Source: Acheta domesticus (lineage: Eukaryota; Arthropoda; Insecta; Orthoptera; Gryllidae). From it: DNA of 64,000 nucleotides. The notes below the pieces were generated by a model, which saw only the letters and a program-made list of their open reading frames with translations, was not told the origin of the DNA and ran no database searches. Of the stretch, positions 10,238-21,157 are shown piece by piece. The translations under genes and the position numbers were made by a program. The stretch is taken from positions 2,519,371 through 2,583,370 of the forward strand of contig JAHLJT010000631.1 of assembly GCA_031308135.1 (NCBI GenBank). The letters are read 5' to 3'. Each line of letters starts with the position of its first letter. Position 1 is the stretch's first letter.

Positions 10238-11449
10238 ACTGATGTTGACAACGATGACGCTATCCATATTCCGCTAATCAAACGAGCCCATCTACTACTG
10301 CTACGTTCCGCGCACGGTGACATTCAATCACCGCCAGAAAAAAAAATTTAATAAGTTTCCCCGCCCACTTGGTTATTCGCCTCCTACCTTTTCCATCTGT
10401 CCCGCTCACCTATCTAACATCCTCTTCTCATCCCCCTACTAATTGCACCATTTGAAACAAGAATCGCCAACCGGACTACGTGATACCACTACCTTCATCT
10501 GCCGGTCAACCATTCGAGTTCTCAAGGAGAAGGGCTGGTTTCAGTTTCTTAACTTCGAAAGTGGTTTATCATCCACAAGGTATTACTCGTTCACTTTACA
10601 TTTGCAGACGGCAGAATTAGGAACTAATGTTGTTTTGAAAGTGCAGACCCGAACACACAACCGAGAATACACGAATGGCCTCGGTATCAATCAGCTGTCT
10701 CCGAAGGCAGCACAAGCGCTACGGACACAGCTGACGAATTATGGCTTTCTGACAGTGAGTTGGAGTCACGCCCTTTAATAATTAAGGTAATACACAATAA
10801 AATAGATCACACCACACGCTACTCACAACATTCACGTACAATATGTTTATTTCTTCTTTGCACTTATCTACTGCTTAATGGTTATGTTCTTGCCCCGCCG
10901 GGGTTTTGTGTGCTGCTCACTTTACCTTTACCTCCATCTATATCATATTAAACGGTCAGTATCTACTGCAGACGCGCGTTTCTCATTCAGTCAGTGGTGA
11001 CCTCATGTAAACAGATGATCGCAGCGCTCCGTCTGCAAATGTAAAGTGAACGAGTAATAAACAAATAATACATTTTTTCGCGTTCCAGAGAGCGAAAGCG
11101 TAAGTGAATTTCGGCGGCGTCGTGCGCGGTGAAGCAGCTCTCGCACATCTCGAAGACTGCGGCAATCCCGGCCACTGGGCCAGTGTTGCCAGGTGCTCTT
11201 AATCATTTCCTACCAGAAGACGCTGCGAAACCAACACAATATGAAAAAAATGATTACTTTATGTATAAAATATATGATGTATGCAAATGAAAGAAATTTA
11301 AAAAAATATTATTTATTTTATATGATGTTATATTTTACAGGAAACACCCATATTTACAATGCATAATAATATGAATAACAACTATTCATACAATAATGTG
11401 CATTTATACACTTATTGTGTAACTTTCGTTTTAAAGAGTTTCGCACTGT
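10238..11449. other. Spacer with one inverted-repeat pair; no gene
   Basis: The 111-codon open frame at 10443-10778 has no recognisable motif. The only structure seen is the inverted pair at 10579-10612 and 11029-11063, plus an orphan TGTTGCCAGG end at 11181. Confidence 0.5.
10579..11063. repeat. Inverted repeat pair, about 33 bp arms
   Basis: TATTACTCGTTCACTTTACA followed by TTTGCAGACGG at 10579-10612 is the reverse complement of CCGTCTGCAAATG followed by TAAAGTGAACGAGTAATA near 11031-11060. The arms are nearly identical and about 420 bp apart. They may be the ends or sub-ends of a foldback element; no flanking duplication was found. Confidence 0.7.
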
Positions 11450-12420
11450 GTACAAGTTCTGAAACTTAATGAGGTATCTTGGTCTCACTCATTGTAATGA
11501 TTGAAAAATTCTTGTAAGTCTTCTATATTCTTGTAAGTCACTCTTTATTAATCTAGGAATTTTACCATTACCTTGTCTCCTGATTTACGAATCAGTAGAT
11601 TTTGTCAAAAATGACTTACTTAAGGACGGGAATCTATTTTCAGCAAACGCCGATGTCTATAAGTATAACACACGACGTAGTAATCATATTCACCAGGTGG
11701 CAGTATCAACAGCTCACTACAAAAAATTCACATACAATTCATGTACATTACTCTACAACACTTTGCCAGAAGACATTAAACGATTAAATTCAATAGAAAA
11801 GTTTAAATCCCAAGTAAAATCTTTTCTGCTGCATAACTGTTTCTATACAATTCGAGACTATACCGAGCATCAAAAAGGAAAGTAGAATTAATTTTAACAA
11901 TGATAGTTAATGTAATTATTTATCATTTGGACTGTGTAATTCTAAAGAACCAGTAACAAGTATTGTACCACAGTTTCTGGGTTGATGGCCCCCATCTCGA
12001 TCAGGTTTTTCGTCCAGTTTCCCTGATCCTTGAGCAAATGCTGAGATGGTCCCTTGTTTTGCTTCTGGACATAAATGCAACTTCATTATTTGTGCACGTC
12101 TTCTGAATTTCAGTGGGAAATAGTTATTCAAATTATCGTTTTTCATATTATCGCGGCAAAAAGTATTATTCTTTCATGAAGAACATGAGGGTTCAGGTCA
12201 GGAATTTATAGCTAATTTACCTTTGAAAATATATTTTATTATATAGGAGCGAATATTTTGTCAACAAAACTCTTTTCTGTATTCAAAATTCGACTAGAAT
12301 ATGGTTTAGGATAGAGACCACAGAATTATGAAAACGTGCACAAAATTCACTTCTCCCCATAGCTCGTCATACGCAGTTTTTAACTGTTTTTGACGTAAAT
12401 AAATAAATTAAAAAAAAAAG
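11450..12420 (+). mobile_element. LINE-a copy 1: 5'-truncated LINE with 3' UTR and poly-A
   Basis: Contains the C-terminal end of a LINE reverse transcriptase protein (11553-11885), then a 3' UTR of about 530 bp ending in TTGACGTAAATAAATAAATT and an A tract at about 12409-12419. The same 3' UTR occurs at 18343-18695, 24917-25341 (minus), 31942-34085 (minus, interrupted), 39903-40612 and, as a short end only, 30212-30262 (minus). These share precise 3' ends and have ragged 5' ends, as expected from target-primed reverse transcription. Confidence 0.9.
11553..11885 (+). pseudogene. LINE-a ORF2 C-terminus
   Basis: One continuous frame of 110 codons to the stop at 11883-11885. It reads LPLPCLLIYESVDFVKND, then VYKYNTRRSNHIH, then LYNTLPEDIKRLNSIEKFKS and FLLHNCFYTIRDY. 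This matches the conserved tail of Jockey/CR1-type LINE proteins (YNTRxxxxIH ... LYNxLPxxIK ... FKxxLKxFLL ... FYSxxEY). The polymerase core is missing because of 5' truncation. The remaining frame is intact, which suggests a fairly recent copy. A second, shorter copy of the same segment lies at 39905-40075. Confidence 0.85.
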
Positions 12421-13042
12421 AGATACCGATAACTCATCATAAAACCTTTCTTCAACCGAAATCGTTGCTTCCTCGTTTATTGCTGATAGTTCTTTTTCAT
12501 CAAATGTGTTGCTTCCTTCTACCAATCTTTGGTTGTCACTGGTTGTGACAAATATAACCGTCCAATTTTAAACGAGGGAATTCATTCAAATTATCTTACA
12601 CGTTTATAAGTGTTTTACTATGTTTAGTTATATTTCAATAAATGTACCTGCATAAGGAAATATTTTTTGGGTTTTGTGATAAGCAACAGATATTTTTAAA
12701 AAAATTAACATTTAAAAACTCCCCCCCCAAAAAACAACAAATTTGCCTTCAAAGACACTAAAAACAACTAAATTTAGGGGGAAAACCGCTAACCTGGTAA
12801 CATGCACTGGAGAAAGGAAACCTCGTCCCTGTCTTACAAAACTCCGGGCAACGCAGAAACTAATGACGCCACATGCAACATTTTCTTTTTCCTTTCTCAC
12901 GCAAATCGTCTCGCAAGGCCAAGACTCGCTTAATGCATATTTTCTTGTAGCAGAAATCTCCAACGTACTGCAAGGAAACAGTACTCCGCTCAGCGCGTGG
13001 CTAATGTGTACGACGACGCACGTGCCTCCGCACTGATGTACC
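12421..13042. other. No gene seen; left flank of the hAT insertion
   Basis: A minus-strand open frame of 144 codons (12712-13146) crosses the left boundary of the hAT-like element, so it is not a natural gene unit. Nothing else is recognised. Confidence 0.5.
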
Positions 13043-13050
13043 TTACAGGG

Positions 13051-15183
13051 CAGTGTTGCCAGATAGTTGAAAAGTGAATATCGTACTGCGCCATCTATTA
13101 TTATCGTACAACTATCGTACGGCGGTAATATCAAATTATCGTACATTAATAAAAATTATTGTACTTTTTAATGATTTTTTTCAAACATTACTTAAATTAT
13201 TTTCTTTAACGACATATTTCTAATTGAGAATGAATGCAGCGGGGATATAAGATAGACGGTCGATTTCACCAACGCTGATCAGCAGCTTTGACGGACGTCA
13301 AACCATTGACGGCGCGTCAAACGCCTTATTTACGTTTCACCAAGGTCTTTTCGCCTGACGATCGTCAAAGTATTCGTCAAATTTTGATGGACCGGCACCC
13401 CGCCATCAACGTCTTTGACGATTCGTTAAACTGCTGTTGTGAGGTTAGGGTGAATCAAACACGTGCATTGTATTTCATTAAACTAGTTATTTTACTTTTT
13501 TGCTGTGCAAGTGGGGCATGTGTGATATCATGGGAGATAATTTTGATGCTTAACTTTTGCATAATTACAAACCATGGATCTAGAACAAGCAATTATTCAA
13601 AAATATATACTTTTTAATAATTGGAAGATCTTCAATTCATATCGAGAGAATGTCGAAAACGGTGTTACTGAAGAATTTAGAAGAAATAAAACTGCGTTTT
13701 GAATATCCCTCAAACAAATAAACGCCCATGCCCAGTAAATATCTTTAATAATTTATGCTGCATGACATTTCCTCCGGCCATTGCAATGGAATTTTGTCAT
13801 CACAGAGAGCGATTGCGTAAATAGAAAGATTGTTTCTTTCGCAAATCCTTCTCTATGCCCATAGAATGTGGTATGTCCATGGGGTGCCGAACCCTAACCA
13901 AAAACACATTTTTTTATAATAGCGAACATTTCTGGAGATACAGCGATGACAGACTGCACACATGTGCAAATTTTGTCTTCAGGGGAATTGAATTAGAACA
14001 ATTCAGAAATAAAAAATGTATTTCTTCGTTAGTGTGCAAATATGTGATTTTCTTCATGTGCGAACCACGAAATCTACTGCGGACTTCGTGCCAACCTACC
14101 GAATATAATAGTTCGTCTTCAGTAGTCAACAGGTTCAATAGCCAATGCGGAACCGCGTTGTAACCCGACATGATAGCCAACCTCTGTACGAGGAGAAAAA
14201 AATCGACACACGATCCTTGACGAATCGTCAAAGTTAACGGGGCGTCAATTCTAACAGAAAGCGTTGGTGAAACGTAACGATGCGTCAAGATTTTGACGTT
14301 CGTCAAAAATGACGATCGTCAAGAGAGATTTGACGAGTGTTGGTGAAATCCACTGAGAGATTCTTATAACCTTAACTTTTATGAATATGTCTGCATACAT
14401 ATAATATATAACAAATCAAAATAATATTTTTTTTATTTACTCGATCATATACAGAGTCGAACTGATTATACCGCACAACTTCTACTTGATTGAAAACTCC
14501 ACTAATAAATTTGCCGGAATCTTAGTAGTAAATATATAGTGGCGTTTTAGTTGATCAGAAGTTTTTTTAGTAACTTAGAATCGACTCTGACGATGATGAT
14601 ACAATAATGACATCTCTTTTTTTAAATTTATTTCTTCTCGTTCGACATTTTTGTCTCTCGAGGGGTTTGACAACAGTTCATTTTATATTATAACGTTTTG
14701 GATATGGCCATCCATAGCAAATTAGTATTCATTCCTACTCGTGAAAACATGGTCTAAGGTTGATGATTTGATTCAGGCTTCAAGGTTCAGGTTTGAGGTG
14801 TTCCGTTGAAATTTAGGTAGTGCTAGGAGAGGTGTAGAAACTGAAGTTACGGTGGCCTCAGTTTATCCTTGGGGAATCTTGATTTAATATGGGGCCATGA
14901 AGCAAGGCGGCCCAGATTAAATATTGTGGAACAGGGGGAAGAGTAAAGATTTTGAAAGAAGAAAGAAAGATGACATCTCTTAAAATATAAAAATGGCAAC
15001 GTAATAAACATTAACACAACTTTAATATAATGCATAATTATCGCATGAGAGCGATAGTTTCAAGAATAGATCCCACGATTAGCGGCTTTAATTAGTCACA
15101 TTAACGTACTTCTATCTGTACGATAATCGTACATCGTAATGAATAATCGTACATGTAAGATAATCGTACGTCTGGCAACACTG
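13051..15183. mobile_element. hAT-like element with perfect 8-bp TSD
   Basis: Begins CAGTGTTGCCAGAT and ends TCTGGCAACACTG, an inverted pair of 13 bp. It is flanked on both sides by TTACAGGG (13043-13050 and 15184-15191), an exact 8-bp target duplication typical of the hAT superfamily. Inside each end are several ATCGTAC motifs (about 13078, 13099, 13111 and 13134 on the left; 15117-15170 on the right), which look like subterminal transposase-binding repeats. No transposase is recognisable, so it is non-autonomous. A second TIR element (13262-14350) lies inside it. Confidence 0.85.
13262..14350. mobile_element. TIR element with GACG/CGTC palindromic ends, nested
   Basis: Begins GATTTCACCAACGCTGATCA and ends with the inverted form TGACGAGTGTTGGTGAAATC. 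Inner copies of the same word, ACGTTTCACCAA at about 13333 and TTGGTGAAACGT at about 14264, form a second, subterminal inverted pair. The first and last 130 bp contain many GACG/CGTC words, including TTGACGTTCGTCAA and TGACGATCGTCA palindromes. The interior has only short open frames. No target duplication was found. Class unknown; it lies wholly within the hAT-like element. Confidence 0.7.
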
Positions 15184-15191
15184 TTACAGGG

Positions 15192-16078
15192 TCAGACAGC
15201 ATGGTGGCTCAGCTCCGTTTGGGTAGCTTTTGACAGGGGCAGACCCATGACGGGGAGGAGCATTTCTCCCAGGAACAGGCTGCAGACAAGAGCCCTTGCA
15301 TACGAATACTCCCCGTAGTAAATGAGAGGAGTCTTGTGCTTGAAATGTTCGACCGCATTGGCAATCGCAATCATATGACGGTTAGGGGAAGATTGGAAAA
15401 AACACCTCTCCCACTAGCGAGCTGCATCCAACATGCCCTTGCCAATCTGCGGCGCTATAGAGCGATTTTTACAAGAAAGGGCCGTTTTGACAGCTAGTGC
15501 TGGCAACGTAACTGAAGGTTCTGTGGTCGTTGTGTCCTTGAGCCTATTAGACGCTCTTTCCTACGTTCGTTCGTTTGCAGTTGGCGAACTTGTAAATGTC
15601 TTCCACGCTTCCTTTTGTGATTGCCTCGTGCGACGAAAACATAATGGGCCACGAGAAATAACTGAAATTAGAAAGTATAGTGCTATATACTCTTCTGTTA
15701 AAACTCTTTTCTTTATATAAACATTACATTGAATTTACTTTTTCTGTGATAACTATTATGTTTATTTTAAAACAGAGTATTGAATGTGAGATGCGTACTG
15801 GTGCACATGTTTCCTGCTCCTGTGCGGTAAGGTGGCGAGTTGTGATCGAGAGCATTCCCTAGTTCTGTGCTTTGGGTTTCATCAATTTATTTTTTATGTA
15901 ATTACACAATTTTGAACCATGAGAAGTCGTGATGCCTGTCTTAATGGGAGCCACAAACTACGACGAGGCGTGGCTGAATAGCTGTCGCGGCGGAGGGATA
16001 CTTCTCTGAATTACATGTAATATTCACTTGTTTAGCGAACTGTCATTTTGGCTCATTCTTAGGCGGGTTCTTCTATAT
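15192..16078. other. No gene seen; right flank of the hAT insertion
   Basis: Short open frames without motifs. CTCTCCCACTAGCGAGCTGC at about 15408 matches the tandem unit at 18703-18970, so a third partial copy of that repeat lies here. Confidence 0.5.
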
Positions 16079-16163
16079 CTAAGGTTCGATTAAATTAAGA
16101 ATGTGATTGACATATGCGAGTGGAGGGGAGCGATGTTGCCAGGTCGCGTACCACTCAGCACGT

Positions 16164-17418
16164 TGAAATGCATCGGAAAAGCCCTCAATTTTCGTGCACT
16201 TCAGTACGTAATTTGGAGTGAAAAATAATACGTAGAAATATGAAAAAATTATATATATATATTTATATATATATTTGAAGAATGGGGGAAAATAGTTTTA
16301 TTCATAAATTATCACGGAAAATAACATAAAGGAATAGGAACATTGTTAACCAGAAGAGATCAGTCATTTATCGATTTGATTAGCAATAACATAGGGATTA
16401 AAAACACGAGATGGACTAGTGGCAAGAATAGAAACAAGAGATATTGAAAAAAAGAACGAGGTAGAACATTTTCGAATTTTACAACACTTCCTGTCACGAT
16501 CTGGTAACGATAGGATGTAGGATTGTGTACTCTGAATTTATAGTTTCTTGAGATTGGCGCGTGATAGAATCGAGATATACGAACTGTAATCGTCATCTTC
16601 GATGATTAATTTGAGATTGGAACACGGTATAAAAATTATATCGTTAAATTTTAGTAATATCGGGATTTTTAGTAGTATCGTGATCGTAGGAAATTTTCTG
16701 AGACTAGCTAATTAACAAAGTGTGGATTGAAGTGGACATCGGAATCCAGAAGAGAATATGGTGCTGTGAAGCTGAACTGGTATTCAACTGCCAAGTGTGC
16801 TGACGCCGAATGGACAAGGAAGTATTTCCGCGAAATCCCGAATTCGAGAAAGACAAAACCAGCTAAATTTTGATGTACAAGGCCCAAGAATAATTAAAAT
16901 TTTGGTTAAAGCAATAATTAAAATTGTAACAATTAGTTGATGGCCATCATTAGGGAAATTAATTGTCAAGTTTAGATAATATGATAATGCATAAAAGGTC
17001 GTGAAAGAGATTAATTAAAAATTTCTAACAATAAAAAGAGACGTACGACACTTCATGTCGTTACGGGCATATATCAATTTTCCTTTCATTAAATAGGAAT
17101 AAGGTATTCTCAAAATTATTCCCTTGCATTATTGGTAACCAAATCGTAAGTATAAGATCCATCGACCGAGTCCTCGTAGGGCGGTATTTTCAGCCCACGA
17201 CAAATGCAGAGAGTAAGTATTATTATTTTTCAGGAGCATCCAGTGGACGTGGTGTCGAGCTAGCCACCTACATGTACCACGTTTACGTTTCGAATTAAGG
17301 CTACATAAATTAATAAGATATTACTGAAAAAAAAAACTTCTCACTGGCAGCCCAACATGGGGGTGAGATTAAATAATTAAGCTAATTACTTAGAAATTAT
17401 AACAGTTGATGGAGGTAT
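16164..17418 (+). mobile_element. LTR-like insertion with PBS-like sequence and 5-bp flank
   Basis: Compared with the MITE at 58305-58702, transposon X has 1255 extra bases here, flanked by CACGT at 16159-16163 and 17419-17423. The corresponding empty site is at about 58617-58624. The insertion starts TGAAATGC. TCTCA at 17339-17343 would end an LTR of about 1180 bp, followed two bases on by TGGCAGCCCAACATGGGG, which resembles a lysine-tRNA primer-binding site. A TATAAAA at about 16628 and AATAAA at about 17029 would fit LTR promoter and poly-A signals. Against a complete element, only about 72 bp follow the PBS and no second LTR is present. It may be an LTR element reduced by deletion, or a different insertion. 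Confidence 0.45.
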
Positions 17419-17563
17419 CACGTGTTACCGGGACACGAAAATAAACACTTCAAAAAATACTTATAAAAGTAGAAAAATAATTTATTTACATTGTATGAAG
17501 CAGCAGCTTGTTCTGGAAGAACTAAACATTACATACTTCACTAAATTAAATAAATATTACGTC

Positions 17564-17965
17564 CTACACTACGTATATGTAGTGTACATGCTGTGGCACC
17601 TCGCATATGTAGCGCCGAAATGCATCAATGTGGAAAGAATCCAGATTCGTGACACGCTTTGTGACAGTTTGCTTCTTGCCAGGTGTTTCCAGACGAGATG
17701 GTCCTGCCTCATCTACTGCGAATTTCTGCTTCCCAATTCTGACGACCGTATTCTTGCTGATTTTCAGAGCAGCAGCAGTTCTGTCAGGCACTTTGGAAAC
17801 GGGAATCAATGGACCTGCATTGCCTCGCTCTCTTTAAAATTATTCGAAAACATTCATGATTCACGATTCTCACGAGCTTGTCTGTGTAATACTACATCCT
17901 TCCCAGATGATTTCCTGGATGTTTGAGGAAGTGTTCTCTTCGTACTCGTGATTCGGCCATTGTCA
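17564..17965 (-). pseudogene. Transposase N-terminal (HTH) remnant
   Basis: The minus strand encodes, in the readable part, IPVSKVPDRTAAALKISKNT then VVRIGKQK, and further on TPGKKQTVTKRVTNLDSFHI. The first block has the spacing of a helix-turn-helix (RTAxALxISKxTVxRI). The second resembles the TPGKKRxR...LDxFxxxxIRR segment that follows it in several insect DNA transposases. Frames upstream towards 17965 give VLHRQARENR with frameshifts. The catalytic DDE domain is absent: the frame ends about 25 codons after the second block. It lies inside transposon X between matching ends, so it is most simply that element's own truncated gene. Confidence 0.6.
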
Positions 17966-18342
17966 AGTCAATGATAATATAAATTAAAACTAATACAAAC
18001 GAACTAATAAAAAGGAAATAAATAAGCACTAAATGAACAGAAAATTAAGGAAGAACCGATCACAAAAAATCTCTACGGAAAAACGCATTCACAAAACTCG
18101 CATGAGAAAATCCCAACTTCAACGCAACTGATCACAACACAGAACACAATGCGCGCGCAACAAAGGCAGAAACGAGGGCGGCGGGAGGGAAGAATCGTTG
18201 CCCGATGCTCAAATGTTCCCCGTTCGTCAGTGGCAACTCAGCGACCAGACACGACACGTTTTGTCTCTCTGGTTGGCAGCTGCCATGCAAACGGGAGAAG
18301 CGTCTTTACGTCACACAGAACTGTCAATCACCTTAATTTAAG

Positions 18343-18695
18343 GCGTCCAGTTTCCCTGATCCATAGAGCAAATGCTGAGATGGCCCCTTGTTTTGCTTCT
18401 GGACGTTAATGTAGCTTCACTGTGCGCACGTTTTGTTGAGCACTCCTTTTGCTTGTAGTGGTAGGAGTAGAACAGCAGTTCATTTACCGTTGAAATTGAT
18501 TTTCTATAACTCGGGAACAAACTCTTTTCTATTTTTTTTTCTAAATTCTTTTTCTAGTATTTCAAATGTTGCTAATTTCGCGTTTTTTTTATTTTCGTTT
18601 TTTAATTTTGTGTCTCAAGAAAATGTGCGCATATAATCTCTTCTCCCATACGTCATATACAGTTTTTACTGTTTTTTCACCAAATAAATAAATAC
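18343..18695 (+). mobile_element. LINE-a copy 5 (diverged 3' UTR)
   Basis: Matches the LINE-a 3' UTR from GTCCAGTTTCCCTGATCC through GCTGAGATGGCCCCTTGTTT and TGCTTCTGGACGTTAATGTA, and again at the 3' end with CGTCATATACAGTTTTTACT followed by GTTTTTTCACCAAATAAATA. The middle is diverged. Its 5' end abuts the eroded right end of transposon X. Confidence 0.75.
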
Positions 18696-18702
18696 AACTT
18701 TA

Positions 18703-18970
18703 GGGAGAAGAGGGGGGGACCGGTGCTTGATTGCCGTTCTGCACTTGACAACGGCAAACCAGTGACGGTAAGGCGACGTCGCCAGAATCATCTCTCCCAC
18801 TAGCGGGTTGCATCCAACAAGACCTTGCCAATCGGCGCTATCTAGGGAGGAGAAGAGGAGGACCGGAGCTTGGATCGTCGGTCTGCTCTTCGTCTGACTT
18901 TGTCTGACACCAGTGACGGTAAGGCGACATTGCCAAAACCATCTCTCCCACTACAGGCGGCATCCAACAT
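18703..18970 (+). repeat. Tandem duplication, two units of about 135 bp
   Basis: Unit 1 (about 18703-18841) and unit 2 (about 18842-18970) both contain GGGAGAAGAGG or GGAGGAGAAGAGG, a GACCGG.GCTTGAT-like stretch, CCAGTGACGGTAAGGCGAC and CATCTCTCCCACTA followed by GCATCCAACA. A third partial match is at about 15408-15460. Function unknown. Confidence 0.75.
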
Positions 18971-20255
18971 GCTAACAAAATATCGTGCTTAACAGAATCG
19001 AATGCTTTGCTAAAATCGAGAAGGCTGAGAATTGCGATCTTACCGTTGTCCATTGCATCTCTGGCGTCTTCAATCACACCAAGGAGCACAGTTTATGTGC
19101 TTTTACCGGGTCTAAAACATAACTGGCTTTTATTTAAAATACTGAAATTTTGAAGGGGATGTTCGATCTGTTTCCCGGCGATCTTTTCAATGACTTTTGA
19201 TATTGTTGGCAAGGTACTGATGGGACGGTAATCAACAGGCGTCATAGGATTGACGCTTTTAGGAAGAGGATGGACTGTGCTGTCTTCCAGGCCGAGGGTA
19301 ATTCGCCGCTCATTAGCGTGAAATTAATTATGTCCACTAATGCGGGGGGGGGGGACTTCAGCTCCGACCAACAAAAAAACGTCAGCAACCTTGCAATTAT
19401 TCCGACGGTGCCGGATGCATTTGATTTTAGACTCAAAATGACGTCTCTGGGTGTTACTGACGAAAAGTGAAAAGTTCTTTAATACTAATCTCTGTACTTC
19501 GCAGCATGGATAAAGTTCGAGATTTTAGGAATGGATTAATTGGTTGCGCAAGCGTAACAAAATCATGATTTAGCAAATCAAGAGAGACATTTCTTTCTGT
19601 TGAATTTCGAGTATTTCCAAAACCTACAGTGCCCAAATTTTCCCAGAGCAATTGAGAAACACGGTTATTTTGAAAACTAGAGTGACGATCTTTAATATTG
19701 GCATTTCTCCATATTTGGGTGACACTATTTCTAAGTTTTGTATACGTAACATGGTCGTCGTTGTTTTTTGTTTTCCGAAAAACTTTATACGCAGTGACCC
19801 TATCATGCGTTGGCGAATTTCAACGGATATCCAAGGAGCTGCGGGACGTGTCAGGCGTGACGTCTTTAGTGGTACGTATAAGTCTATTTACAAGTCCATT
19901 AAACATTTCCGTAAATACTGCTAATTTGCCTTTGAGCGAGGTTTCGTTTTGAACAAGATACCAAGGGACCGACAATCCATCAGAAACGAAGGAATTTGCG
20001 TCGAAGTTCTTATAATCTCGATATTTTATTATTTTCGGTGTGTATATGGGACACTAAATTATGTGATACGTAGATAACATCATGTTTTGATATTCCCGGA
20101 CGGAAATTGTCCGTGAGAACGCACTCTTGCTGGATTTGACACTTTGAACTATCCATGTTTTAATATCACTTGTGATGTGAGTTGCCTTTCGAGAAAGAAT
20201 CGTTAGGTTCATGTTACGAAAAAAAACGAGCAAAGTTGTTTCAATAAATGACAAT
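18971..20255 (-). pseudogene. LINE reverse transcriptase fragment (N-terminal half)
   Basis: Read 5' to 3' on the minus strand: an upstream linker with ILSRKATHITSDIKTWIVQS (20054-20254), then LKSNASGTVGI and FTLMSGELPSAWKTAQSILF (19242-19436), then TPVDYRPISTLPTISKVIEK, then FRPGKST, and LLDFSKAFDSVKHDILL (18980-19089), the first catalytic Asp box of reverse transcriptase. The order is that of Jockey/CR1-like LINEs. It is broken by stops and frameshifts and ends abruptly at the tandem duplication near 18970, before the FADD box, so it is 3'-truncated. That is unusual for a LINE and implies a later deletion or rearrangement. Confidence 0.85.
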
Positions 20256-20779
20256 CACCCATTTAATGAATGTCCTCGTACTTAGTGATGCAGGAAGGTG
20301 TAAGCCGGGTAGTTCGTCAATGTTGCCTGATTTGGGAGGAGATTTCACTACCGCCAAGAGACACTTTCTCGTTCATAATCCTCTCTCTCACCAGCAGGCT
20401 GCAGTCAATGTGCAAATGGACTCCCTCTAGGATATGCGATAATAAAAAAAAATCTCCTCTCCCAATTTTTTCTTTCAAACAAGAGAAGCGTCGACACAAT
20501 TTATTTCTCTCTTTTGATAAGGACGTATCTAATGTAATTTTTTTTTCGTATCTGCCTCTCATTTTTATGTATAGTAGGAAAACTCCGGTAGACGTTCTGC
20601 CCTTCATCTCCCTTTTCCCCCTTCAATCATCCTTTCACACTCTCTCTCTCTCCCCTTCCCTTATCCTGTCTGTTTGTCTCAGTCTCTGCCGCTCTCTGAC
20701 CCTCTCATGCATATTTACTTGCAGATTCTTCATGTCTCTCAGCAGGAGAGGTCATATCGGAAAGCGCCGGACCAGCAAA
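20256..20779. other. No gene; low-complexity CT tract
   Basis: Contains a CTCTCTCTCTC run at about 20640-20655. The 175-codon open frame (20270-20797) is rich in Ser, Leu and Phe because of the pyrimidine bias and has no motif. Confidence 0.5.
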
Positions 20780-20815
20780 AATGTAATAAAATGTTAGAGA
20801 AGAGCTCATACTGTA

Positions 20816-21061
20816 AATTACGGTGTGAGAAAAGTTTCTTTGAGGCCTTAGGTCTCAGAACGTAACACTTCAATGATGTAGATTCAAAATTGTGCCGAGT
20901 GTGTTGCGGGTTGCATTTGACCTGAATATTTAGTTTTGTTCTACAGCGCCATGTAGTGAAGTTACAACAGAATTAACAGCACATAAACCTTCTGGGTGAA
21001 AAAGCACGTAAAAGTGCCAACTTTCATGGAGATAGGTCCAACGGTGTCGGAGTTTATATAT

Positions 21062-21157
<96 letters not shown>

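Larger units (their letters stand above)
16079..18341 (-). mobile_element. TIR transposon X (parent of the 58.3-kb MITE)
   Basis: The left end is TAAGGTTCGATTAAATTAAG followed by AATGTGATTGACA. The right end is CTGTCAATCACCTTAATTTA, where the outermost bases have been lost at the junction with LINE-a copy 5. Subterminal sequences on both sides match the complete 398-bp MITE at 58305-58702 in reverse orientation. The element carries a minus-strand transposase remnant (17564-17965) and an LTR-like insertion (16164-17418). The intact MITE shows a TA target duplication. Confidence 0.8.

Noticed and set aside
10443..10778. 111-codon open frame between the SINE and LINE-a
   Set aside because: No recognisable motif, and it covers one arm of the inverted repeat; not enough to call a gene.
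11181..11200. CAGTGTTGCCAGG as the left end of a third hAT-like element
   Set aside because: No inverted partner with a matching 8-bp flank (CACTGGGC) was found downstream.
11916..12146. Minus-strand frame with MKLHLCPEAKQGT peptide, seen again at 25263-25610
   Set aside because: It is the LINE-a 3' UTR read on the antisense strand; recurrence comes from the repeat, not from a gene family.
12712..13146. 144-codon minus-strand open frame
   Set aside because: It crosses the sharp left boundary of the hAT-like element at 13051 and has no motif.
17495..17926. 143-codon plus-strand open frame
   Set aside because: Antisense to the transposase HTH remnant, which shows recognisable protein motifs on the minus strand.
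20270..20797. 175-codon plus-strand open frame rich in Ser, Leu and Phe
   Set aside because: Lies over a CT-rich low-complexity tract and shows no domain.
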